Positions 1-5,237 are shown, numbered from the stretch's first letter. The stretch is 6,820 bases of DNA from a candidate division SR1 bacterium CG_4_9_14_3_um_filter_40_9 (GCA_002791215.1 PFWQ01000066.1:1-6820); one strand, 5' to 3'. Notes: generated from the sequence alone by a model not told the origin. Program-made: numbers and translations.

Positions 1-11
1 AAGGGACACAA

Positions 12-75
12 ATTGGACGCGTTCCGATTGTCCTCCTTGACAAAGGAGGTGGCGAGTGGGACGAGACGGAGGATT
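12..75. repeat. Hairpin-bearing intergenic element, possibly a dispersed repeat
   Basis: The left edge holds a perfect 7-bp inverted repeat, CCTCCTT (32-38) and AAGGAGG (43-49), around a GACA loop. It is GC-richer than the surrounding AT-rich DNA. All three plus-strand frames are open for a while but show no recognisable protein. The text resembles hairpin elements I associate with bacterial intergenic DNA, but membership of a repeat family is inference, because only one copy is in this window. The limits given are approximate. Confidence 0.4.
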
Positions 76-100
76 TATTACGAGCAAGGAATTTTTTTAG

Positions 101-128
101 AAAAACAGGTTACGTGAACCTGTTTTTT
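101..128. terminator. Bidirectional intrinsic terminator after rplA
   Basis: AAAAACAGGTT (101-111) pairs perfectly with AACCTGTTTTT (117-127) around the loop ACGTG, an 11-bp stem with an A-tract on one side and a T-tract on the other. It therefore reads as a rho-independent terminator in both directions. It lies about 80 bases downstream of the rplA stop and would end the secE-nusG-rplKA transcript. It could also end a convergent gene to the left of the window. Confidence 0.8.
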
Positions 129-143
129 CCGTTATGTAATGAG

Positions 144-195
144 ATTCCGGCTCCAACACCCCCTATCAAGTATGGGGCAAGCTTAACGCCGGAAT
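144..195. repeat. Palindromic intergenic element with ATTCCGGC / GCCGGAAT ends
   Basis: ATTCCGGC (144-151) and GCCGGAAT (188-195) are perfect 8-bp inverted ends around a 36-base centre. The element sits between the rplA stop and the terminator. Termini of the type CATTCCGGC...GCCGGAATC are frequent in small palindromic intergenic repeats in many bacterial genomes. That it is a mobile or dispersed element is inference. It would be transcribed as part of the rplA 3' end. Confidence 0.5.
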
Positions 196-208
196 GACTG
201 ACGAATTC

Positions 209-889
209 TTATGCTTCAATCTGAATGCCAGGTCCCATAGTCGTTGAAAGGACTGCTTTTTTGACGAGCTTTCCTTTGACTCCTACCGGCTTATTTTCTT
301 CCAATGCTTTGAGGAAGCTTGCTACATTCTCTTCCAATTTCCTGGCATCAAATGATGCTTTCCCTACTGCAGAGTGGATATTCCCTGTCTTATCGAGTTT
401 GAATTCCACCTTTCCTTTCTTGAATTCTTCGACTGCCTGAGCGATATTTGCGACAACTGTTCCAGATTTTGGAGACGGCATAAGTCCTTTTGGACCAAGT
501 TGTTTTGCAACGACTGCCAGATCTCTGATTAATTCCGGAGTAGTGATCAACACCTCAAAATTGAATTTTCCGGCTTTGATGTCAGCCAATACTGAATCCT
601 TACCTGCGATATAAGCGCCCGCTTTCTTCACTTCAGCGACCTTATCTTCGTCACAGAATACAGCGATTTTCTTACTCTTACCCGTTCCATGAGGAAGAAT
701 CGTCGTTCCTCTCATCATCTGATCGTTGAATTTAGGATTTGCGAATGTGTTTACTGCAATCTCTACTGTCGCATCAAATTTTGTTGTATTAGTCTTTTTT
801 ATCAATTCTACTGCGTCAGCGATAGCATAAATTTTTGTCGAATCTATCAATTTTTTAGATTCGTTGTACTTTTTTCAGTGTGTAGCCAT
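209..889 (-). CDS. rplA: 50S ribosomal protein L1 (full length with UGA = Gly)
   Basis: Ribosomal protein L1 forms the mobile L1 stalk of the 50S subunit, binds 23S rRNA and takes part in release of deacylated tRNA. In many bacteria it also represses its own mRNA. The product is 226 residues, close to the usual 230. Recognisable parts are RGTTILPHGTGK in the first half, the LGPKGLMPSPKSGTV motif in the middle and STTMGPGI near the end. With the standard code the frame would start only at a TTG at 850. With UGA = Gly it extends to ATG at 889 and recovers the family N-terminus MATHGKKYNESKKLID, where Gly5 is the only TGA codon. I chose that start for this reason. No Shine-Dalgarno is visible. 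It follows rplK after 148 bases, a longer gap than usual, and is the last gene of the cluster. Confidence 0.96.
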
Positions 890-913
890 AATGGTTTGTC
901 TAATAAAGTAAAA

Positions 914-943
914 GTGGTAATAATGCCCTCATCAGGCTCCCAC
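914..943 (-). promoter_or_regulatory. Possible L1-binding hairpin in the rplA leader
   Basis: On the minus-strand RNA, GUGG (943-940) can pair with CCAC (917-914). Inside lie an asymmetric internal loop (GA opposite AUUAUUA), a GCCU/GGGC stem and a GAUGA loop. It ends 24 nt before the rplA ATG. L1 is known to repress its operon by binding an mRNA hairpin with an asymmetric internal loop that mimics its 23S site, so the shape and position fit. The stems are only 4 bp each and no covariation can be seen from one sequence, so this is a hypothesis. Confidence 0.25.
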
Positions 944-968
944 GAACGTATTGAATTGACGTAGTCGA

Positions 969-1049
969 TAGTCTTTAGTAACGGCCTTCGGCCTTTAGAC
1001 TTTAGCAAAAACCGGGCTAACGACTAAAGACTAACAACTAAAGACTGAC
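969..1049. repeat. Period-7 word array and inverted repeat at the rplK-rplA junction
   Basis: From 1015 to 1049 five 7-mers run in phase: GGCTAAC, GACTAAA, GACTAAC, AACTAAA, GACTGAC. Two opposite-orientation units, CTTTAGA and CTTTAGC, lie at 993-1006. TAGTCTTTAGT (969-979) is a perfect inverse of ACTAAAGACTA (1023-1033), and GGCCTTCGGCC (984-994) is a short palindrome. The rplK stop codon (1038-1040) lies inside the array, so the last rplK codons are part of it. The region can fold, but no T-tract follows to make it a clear terminator. Confidence 0.75.
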
Positions 1050-1481
1050 TTCTACTCCCATATTTTTTGCTGTTCCTCCGATGATTTTGATCATCGCTTC
1101 GATATCGTTGGTATTCATATCGCCATTCTTGAGCTCTGCTATCTCTTCCATATCTTTTCTCGTCAATTTCTTTCAGAGTTTTTTCTTGTTTGGTTCACCT
1201 GAACCTAATTTTTCTCCGAGTTTCCAGAGGATAAGATTTGATGTCACGGGGGTTCCGAGTTCGAGATGAAATGTCCTATCAGCGAAAACAGTAAGCTTAG
1301 CTTTGATTTTCACATCAGCAGCTCCAAATTTTTTCATCAAGTCCTGCGTCTTTTCGTTGAATTCTTTGATGAATTGTCCGATATTTACTCCGTTCGCTCC
1401 AAGCATAGGTCCGAGTGGTGGTGCTGGTTGTGCTTTCCCTGCGGGAACTTCGAGATTAAGTACTTTTAGAATTTTTGCCAT
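1038..1481 (-). CDS. rplK: 50S ribosomal protein L11 (one in-frame UGA = Gly)
   Basis: L11 forms the GTPase-associated centre of the 50S subunit with 23S rRNA and contacts elongation and release factors. The product is 147 residues (usual 141-142). The N-terminal domain carries the proline-rich hallmark [20 protein letters not shown]. The C-terminal rRNA-binding domain follows, with [18 protein letters not shown] and then [17 protein letters not shown]. The Gly after KKKL (residue 103) is a TGA and aligns with the conserved Gly in the E. coli stretch PNKDKVGKIS, so read-through restores the normal domain. The stop is TAG at 1038-1040, the only TAG stop among these genes. The leader is AT-rich with no Shine-Dalgarno. 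Confidence 0.97.
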
Positions 1482-1489
1482 AATTTTAA

Positions 1490-1521
1490 ATTAAAACATT
1501 AAAAGATTAAAAGATTAAAAT
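1490..1521. repeat. Period-8 tandem array before rplK
   Basis: Four units of 8 bp run in phase: ATTAAAAC (1490-1497), ATTAAAAG (1498-1505), ATTAAAAG (1506-1513), ATTAAAAT (1514-1521). The array begins 9 bases upstream of the rplK ATG (end at 1481), so it would form most of the 5' leader. A weak promoter-like pair (TTGAAA, 17 bases, TTTTAA on the minus strand) lies just upstream, but its -10 element matches poorly. Confidence 0.8.
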
Positions 1522-1564
1522 ATCAGAAGGTTGTATTTTTCAATTTTCTAAATATTTTAATTTT

Positions 1565-2242
1565 TTAATTGATAAAGAGTGATTTAAGATATCATTTTGA
1601 TGTGTGATACAATTTGTATTCTATCTGGATAAGCCATACTTCCTGACCGATGTATTCTAGCATCAAGACTAGTTTGTCTTTGTATATCGGTAAGTTGATA
1701 TAGAGTACCTTGTCTCCGAATAGTTTATTTTTTGCGAGCTCCTGCTCGGTAGTAATCTTATAGATATTTCATCCCAAGGCTCTGGTGATGCTATCGAAAT
1801 CATAGGTCTGCACTCCCAAATTGATGAGGAATGTTCATGAGCCATCTATCAATGCATATTGATATTTGATACTGAGTTTGTCTATGGATTCTATCTTGCC
1901 GTAGAACAACTTCGTTCATGAAAGCATATGTATTCACGATAGACTCGTAGCAGTCTGAATGAATGTTCATGTCGCTGCTTTTCATGTAATCGTATTTGTC
2001 GTGGATTGAAATGCCTTATCGTATCCTGATATCGTCTCCGGCTGGATAATTGTCGTTTCTTCTCATGAATTCACCGTGATGATAACTCCGCTATTCGTTT
2101 CTGATGCTAGTGATTGTTTGATATTTTTGCCTTTGATTTGATACAAGAGAAGATACACCATCAACAATGATAAAAAAAGTATTATCAATGAAAGCCTGAT
2201 TAATTTCTTTTCCCTAAAGATACTGTAGTCCTGCTCAGACAT
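1565..2242 (-). CDS. Single-pass membrane protein of unknown function between nusG and rplK
   Basis: I do not recognise this 225-residue protein. The frame is open from ATG 2242 to TAA 1565 only if TGA is read as Gly, which happens eight times (residues 60, 87, 92, 103, 109, 136, 158 and 217). Residues 1-13 are charged (YSIFREKK), followed by one strong hydrophobic segment at about 14-36 rich in Leu and Ile. The rest is probably exported: a Ser/Thr/Gly-rich stretch at about 45-110, then a compact-looking domain at about 111-225 with alternating hydrophobic residues suggesting beta strands. Neither a signal-peptidase site nor a lipobox Cys is evident, so it is likely anchored by its N-terminus. 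It sits inside the secE-nusG-rplKA block, where no gene is usual. Its leader has the same period-10 arrangement as that of nusG. TGA use is much denser than in L1 or L11. Confidence 0.8.
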
Positions 2243-2253
2243 GGCCTAATGTC

Positions 2254-2333
2254 GATAAAACTTGATAAAACTTGATAAAACTCGTCTTACAACTATTTTT
2301 ATCCATTTTCAACGATTTTTAACAATCTTTTAG
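2254..2333. repeat. Period-10 phased A/T-tract array before the membrane gene
   Basis: Three head-to-tail units GATAAAACTT, GATAAAACTT, GATAAAACTC (2254-2283) are followed after a degenerate unit by ATTTTTATCC, ATTTTCAACG, ATTTTTAACA and ATCTTTTAGC (2295-2334), still at 10-base steps. The A-tracts and then T-tracts recur at about one helical turn. The array fills nearly the whole spacer between nusG and the next gene and runs into the nusG stop codon (2330-2332). A second array of the same design lies before nusG. Confidence 0.85.
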
Positions 2334-2914
2334 CTCATTAGTTCAATCTTGTCTGCATCTATCACTACGGGAGTCAATCTTCCCAGCATTTCCACATTTA
2401 CGATCACGGTTCATTTGTCAGAATCGATTGTCCTGAGGACTCATTTCATACCCTTGAAGTCTCCTGTCTTGAGCAATACTACATCTCCTTCTTTGAAAGG
2501 AATGGTCAATTCTGATCTCTCTAACGACTTTTCGATCTGTTTGATGATGTTTTCATATTCTGGTTCTGTAAGCGGTACTGGACGAGTCTCTGCTCATACT
2601 ATCAGTCTCACTCCTGGAGTGTTTCTGATGATGTACCATATCTTATCATTCATCCTGGATTTGATGAATACATATCATGGATAGAGTTTTCTCTGTTTCA
2701 CTATCTTTTCACCTTTTTTGAGAGATGACTCATTGATCATCGGTGACATGAAATCTATCACATCATTTGCAAGGTCCTGTTTCTTGATCCTTTCTTTCAA
2801 GTTCTCGATCACCAGTTCTTCCTGGCCTGATACTACGCTGAGCACATACCATTTGAACGTATTATCTTCAATCTGCCTTTTTATCTCTTTGGTGTTGGTT
2901 TCTGTTTTTTGCAT
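2330..2914 (-). CDS. nusG: Transcription termination/antitermination factor NusG
   Basis: NusG binds RNA polymerase through its NGN domain to support elongation, and can link it to Rho or to the leading ribosome through its KOW domain. The product is 194 residues. A short charged extension (1-18) precedes the NGN domain, which starts at FKWYVLSVVSGQE (20-32) and includes RKLYPGYVFIK (75-85) and IRNTPGVR (96-103). The KOW domain is about 140-192, with FKEGDVVLLKTGDFKGMKG and LGRLTPVVIDADKIE. TGA encodes Gly 80, 107, 158 and 168; Gly80 is the conserved Gly of the PGYV motif, which stops the gene early under the standard code. I chose ATG 2914 because the upstream TTG at 2977 would translate the repeat array. 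It lies 112 bases downstream of secE, as usual for secE-nusG pairs. Confidence 0.97.
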
Positions 2915-2930
2915 AAGAAATAACTTATTT

Positions 2931-3020
2931 GATAAAACTTGTTTAAAGTGGATAAAATTTGATAAAACTTGATGCAAACTATTTTCAGCAATTTTTAACC
3001 ATTTTTATCTATTTTTAACC
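2931..3020. repeat. Period-10 phased A/T-tract array between secE and nusG
   Basis: Nine consecutive 10-base units can be laid end to end: GATAAAACTT, GTTTAAAGTG, GATAAAATTT, GATAAAACTT, GATGCAAACT, ATTTTCAGCA, ATTTTTAACC, ATTTTTATCT, ATTTTTAACC. The first half has A-tracts and the second half T-tracts, each once per 10 bases. The design and several exact units match the array at 2254-2333, so the two spacers flanking nusG are related. Helically phased A-tracts are known to bend DNA; bending here is inference. No promoter with good consensus stands out inside. Confidence 0.85.
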
Positions 3021-3026
3021 ACATTG

Positions 3027-3209
3027 TTATTCCATGATTCCATAAAACCATTTATACATTCCTGAAAAGACAGTATCAGCAAAAATGAAGAACACTCCGG
3101 CTACGATGACAAGTGCAAAAATAGCAATGGTCAGATTGATAAAATCTTTTTTGGTAGGGTGTTTGAGTTTTTTGACAGTCTCTAGGCTGTCATAGATAAA
3201 TTTCATCAT
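3027..3209 (-). CDS. secE: Preprotein translocase subunit SecE
   Basis: SecE clamps SecY in the SecYEG protein-export channel of the cytoplasmic membrane. The product is 60 residues, typical of the short single-span SecE of most bacteria (E. coli has a longer three-span form). The amphipathic cytoplasmic helix is about 3-18 (FIYDSLETVKKLKHPTKK), with the family pattern ending in P-T-K-K, and one membrane segment is about 23-46 (FINLTIAIFALVIVAGVFFIF). There are two adjacent ATG codons; I use the first (3209), though the second would differ by one residue. No TGA codon occurs in this gene. It heads the secE-nusG-rplKA cluster and is preceded by a 283-base spacer with hairpins and a possible promoter. 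Confidence 0.93.
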   Translation of the reverse strand: MMKFIYDSLETVKKLKHPTKKDFINLTIAIFALVIVAGVFFIFADTVFSGMYKWFYGIME

Positions 3210-3229
3210 CGGGATTTTTTGTGTATATT

Positions 3230-3310
3230 AAAAAATCATTCAAAGAATGTTGAGACTTTAAGAAGCGTGGTCTCAACTGGTGTTATGCGATAAAAGAAGC
3301 TTCGCCTAAC
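3230..3310 (-). promoter_or_regulatory. Structured secE leader with three hairpins
   Basis: On the minus-strand RNA three stems follow each other. Hairpin 1 (3310-3282) pairs GTTAGGCGA with TCGCATAAC with one mismatch. Hairpin 2 (3277-3249) pairs GTTGAGAC with GTCTCAAC perfectly over a 13-base loop. Hairpin 3 (3249-3237) pairs CATTC with GAATG over a TTT loop and is followed by A and six T (3235-3230), which resembles a weak intrinsic terminator about 20 bases before secE. Hairpins 2 and 3 share one base. This could be an attenuator or simply the end of an upstream transcript. Confidence 0.35.
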
Positions 3311-3316
3311 GTATGA

Positions 3317-3344
3317 TTTGTAGGGATTTGGAGCGGGATTTCAA
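3317..3344 (-). promoter_or_regulatory. Candidate sigma70-type promoter for the secE cluster
   Basis: On the minus strand TTGAAA (3344-3339) is followed after 16 bases by TACAAA (3322-3317), giving five and four matches to the -35 and -10 consensus. Transcription would begin near 3310, giving a leader of about 100 bases holding the three hairpins. This is a sequence match only, and AT-rich spacers give such matches by chance. Confidence 0.3.
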
Positions 3345-3421
3345 GGGTTTTCGGACTTTCTTGTGTTGCTTGTTTTCTATGATTTTGGTTGTTTTTTTCT
3401 ATGCCTGCGGCGCTTTCTAAA

Positions 3422-3452
3422 CCTACTTTTGCATCCGGGAGGCAAAAGTAGG
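3422..3452. repeat. Perfect 11-bp inverted repeat in a GC-rich patch, 3' of proC
   Basis: CCTACTTTTGC (3422-3432) and GCAAAAGTAGG (3442-3452) are perfect inverses around a 9-base loop. They are followed by a GC-rich tract (GGGCCCGGGCGCGGGC, 3451-3466) that contrasts with the AT-rich window. It lies about 40 bases beyond the proC stop and would fold in proC mRNA, but only three U residues follow the stem, so it is a poor terminator. The rest of the 3210-3492 spacer holds the secE leader and candidate promoter and no supportable gene. Confidence 0.65.
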
Positions 3453-3492
3453 GCCCGGGCGCGGGCAAGGTGCAAAAAGAAGAAAAAAAATA

Positions 3493-4266
3493 TTATTTAT
3501 TTAAGCTCTGTGCTCTAGTATACGCAGCGTTGATTCAATTTTTGATGATTTCTTCTATTCATTCATCTTTCATGGTCTGGATGGCCGCTTCGGTAGTTCA
3601 TCCTTTGGAGGTGACGTTTGCTTTGAGCTGGCTTGCTGACTGGACTGATTGATCCAAAAGCAATGCTGATCCCACGAATGTCTCCTGAGCGATGACAGTC
3701 GCATCTTCTTCGGAAAATCAAAAATTTTTCGCCTGATTTTTTACGAGCTCTGTCAGGTAATAAAAATACGCTGGTCCTGATCACGAAAGCGCCGTAATTT
3801 GGTCTATCTGGTCTTCATTTTTCAGCTTGATGACTTTCCCGATCTGGGAGAAAACATTGAGAATCAGATTTTTTTTCCCTTGGTCGATATTCCCATATTC
3901 CACATATCCGAGTACTCCTCTGCCTACGCTAAGCGGGAAATTCGGCATGGATCTGATGATGTTTTTTATTCAACTTAGTGTTTCCAATTTTTTGATGGAT
4001 ACTCATGCCATGATGGAAAATAAGAGTGCAGATTTGGAGAATTTTAAGAAGTCTATCTCTCCTATCTGCTGTGGTTTCACTGCGAGAATGATAATATCTG
4101 TATTAGAATTGGTTCAGAGGCATATTTTATAAACGTCTTTGAGATATGTGCATTGCTGCTCATTTGTTTCCTGTATCGAAATATCCTGCGGAGAGACGCT
4201 AAAATCAAGCAATCATTTGAGTATCACTTCTCACATTTTGCCGCAACCGATTAATTGAAATTGCAT
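3493..4266 (-). CDS. proC: Pyrroline-5-carboxylate reductase
   Basis: ProC reduces 1-pyrroline-5-carboxylate to L-proline with NAD(P)H, the last step of proline synthesis, in the cytoplasm. The product is 257 residues (E. coli 269). The N-terminal Rossmann fold begins LIGCGKMGEVILKG (5-18), the GxGxxG dinucleotide motif. Then come LAVKPQQ (61-67) and RSMPNFPLSVGRGV (105-118), where Phe replaces the usual Thr of MPNTP. The C-terminal dimer domain has the signature ALSGSGPAYFYYLTE (159-173) and VTSKGGTTEAAI (218-229). Ten TGA codons encode Gly (12, 18, 51, 88, 99, 162, 183, 223, 236, 244), including Gly12 of GxGxxG, Gly162 of SGSGPA and Gly223 of KGGTTEA. It starts 53 bases after the AbiEii-like gene and may share its transcript. 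No proA or proB is in the window. Confidence 0.95.
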
Positions 4267-4273
4267 GAGTCAG

Positions 4274-4308
4274 TACAAAATAAAAAATACAAAGTAGAAA
4301 GTACCTAG
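4274..4308. repeat. Period-7 word array before proC
   Basis: Five 7-mers run in phase: TACAAAA, TAAAAAA, TACAAAG, TAGAAAG, TACCTAG. They fill most of the 53-base gap between the AbiEii-like gene and the proC ATG (end at 4266), ending 7 bases before that start. The word differs from those of the other spacers, but the design (short A-rich word, fixed step) is the same. Confidence 0.7.
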
Positions 4309-4319
4309 TTTATGAAAAT

Positions 4320-4937
4320 TTATAAATCTTTAACTAGCTTTTCGAAGTGTTTTTGTATGTCTTTGGTGGAAATTTTTTTATCCACGAATGTCACATTATC
4401 CAACAAATCATCTATGTACAGCAATGATTTCTTTAAGACAAAAATATTCTGCGCTGATCAGTATTTTTCTGGTATCAGGCCGATCAATGTATCGATATCA
4501 TATCTATGGGTAATATAATACAGGTCCACGTAATCCTTGGCTTCTCTTCTAGCGGGAATAGTTACCAGCTTCATAATTCATACATCCTTGTCCGTAGCTA
4601 TATCAAAATATTCTGTATGGATAAGATTATCAATCAGTGTAAGTTTTTTGACCGCTATGAAGCTTATTTTCACTCCATCGATATCTATATAAAGTGTATT
4701 TGGCACTTCGTAAGATACTCTATATTGCAGATTCTGTCTGTTAAGTATATCTTTTAACTGATTGGTATCCAGATTTCACTCTTTGAAAAAATCAAAATCT
4801 TCGCTGGTCCTGTGACCGTATTGCAAAGCAAGCGCCGTACCTCAAGCAAGATAAAATCCATATTTTTTGGTCCGAGCAAATTTATCCAATAAAGATTTTC
4901 TCTTTGAATCTAAGACTGTATCCCGATGTAATTTCAT
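4320..4937 (-). CDS. AbiEii/AbiGii-type nucleotidyltransferase, putative toxin
   Basis: The 205-residue product belongs to the AbiEii-type nucleotidyltransferases (COG2253-like), toxins of type IV abortive-infection systems; characterised members transfer nucleotides, in some cases onto tRNA. The N-terminus MKLHRDTVL leads to the catalytic motif LAGGTALALQYGHRTSEDFDFF (about 30-51), with GGT at 32-34 and the metal-binding pair Asp47 and Asp49. A second motif follows at 119-139, with Lys123, Arg131 and KDYVDLY. TGA encodes Gly 32, 54, 120 and 160; Gly32 is the first Gly of the catalytic GG, so the standard code would truncate the enzyme there. I chose ATG 4937 because it gives the family N-terminus. 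It overlaps the upstream gene by 56 bases, as expected for an antitoxin-toxin pair. Toxicity and target are unknown. Confidence 0.88.
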
Positions 4938-5178
4938 TGAGCGTTTTTTTAAGCGGTAAATGGAGTTTGTATTTAATATTAAAAAAATTTCTGCTGAGAT
5001 CATCTAGATTAAAGTAGTTTTCCTTCACTACTTTTTTGATTTCCGCATCGGAATATCTTTTTTTAAGCTGCAAAAAATCTGTCTGAGTGCCGAATTGTGC
5101 TACTCTCAGAATGATATATGTCTTGTCTTTTTCTCGATCTACTTTTCCGAGTTTATCCCAAAAATTGGATTTATGCAT
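4882..5178 (-). CDS. Small DUF6922-like protein, putative antitoxin of the AbiEii-type toxin
   Basis: This 98-residue protein precedes and overlaps the AbiEii-like gene in another frame, where the cognate antitoxin normally sits. Visible pattern: NFWDKLGKVDREKDKTYIIL (5-24), then RVAQFG, a Tyr-Ser-x-x-Glu-Ile stretch (YSDAEIKKVV, 42-51) and NFFNIKYKL (64-72). This matches my memory of small CPR and Bacteroidetes proteins (DUF6922-like) found beside such toxins, with the pattern FWD, YIIERVL.FG, Y...EI..VV and FW. It is much shorter than classical AbiEi, which has a winged-helix plus C-terminal domain, so it is not a standard AbiEi. It contains no TGA codon and ends with TAA. A promoter-like site lies 32 bases upstream. 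No Shine-Dalgarno is visible. Confidence 0.75.
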   Translation of the reverse strand: MHKSNFWDKLGKVDREKDKTYIILRVAQFGTQTDFLQLKKRYSDAEIKKVVKENYFNLDDLSRNFFNIKYKLHLPLKKTLNEITSGYSLRFKEKIFIG

Positions 5179-5209
5179 AGGAAAATAGGTAAGCGATAAA
5201 TGCCAATTT

Positions 5210-5237
5210 AGTATAGGGAAAAGGCGGAGAAAATCAA
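5210..5237 (-). promoter_or_regulatory. Candidate sigma70-type promoter for the antitoxin-toxin operon
   Basis: On the minus strand TTGATT (5237-5232) is separated by 16 bases from TATACT (5215-5210), with four and five matches to consensus. Transcription would start near 5203 and give a leader of about 25 bases before ATG 5178. It is the best promoter match seen in the window, and it lies directly beside the large inverted repeat at 5243-5315. Confidence 0.45.

Noticed and set aside
1800..1985. Minus-strand 61-codon frame
   Set aside because: It is an off-frame reading within the membrane-protein gene; the TGA-as-Gly frame covers it fully.
2349..2684. Plus-strand open frame of 111 codons antisense to nusG
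   Set aside because: NusG on the minus strand explains the region with conserved motifs. The same applies to the plus-strand frames at 225-440, 689-964, 1081-1494, 3827-4132 and 4312-4757.
3282..3310. attC-like core boxes (GTTATGC and GCCTAAC)
   Set aside because: The two boxes are in the wrong order for an attC site, only 11 bases apart, and no integrase or cassette structure is nearby.
3283..3468. Minus-strand 61-codon open frame between proC and secE
   Set aside because: It spans the inverted repeats, the GC-rich patch and the candidate promoter, has no recognisable domain, and its start lies in the repeat element. Non-coding is more likely.
209..4937. TGA read as Trp (code 4) or as selenocysteine, or all genes as pseudogenes
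   Set aside because: TGA sits at conserved Gly positions while Trp is encoded by TGG (for example NusG Trp22). There are far too many TGA codons for selenocysteine, and no frameshifts accompany them as would be expected in widespread decay.
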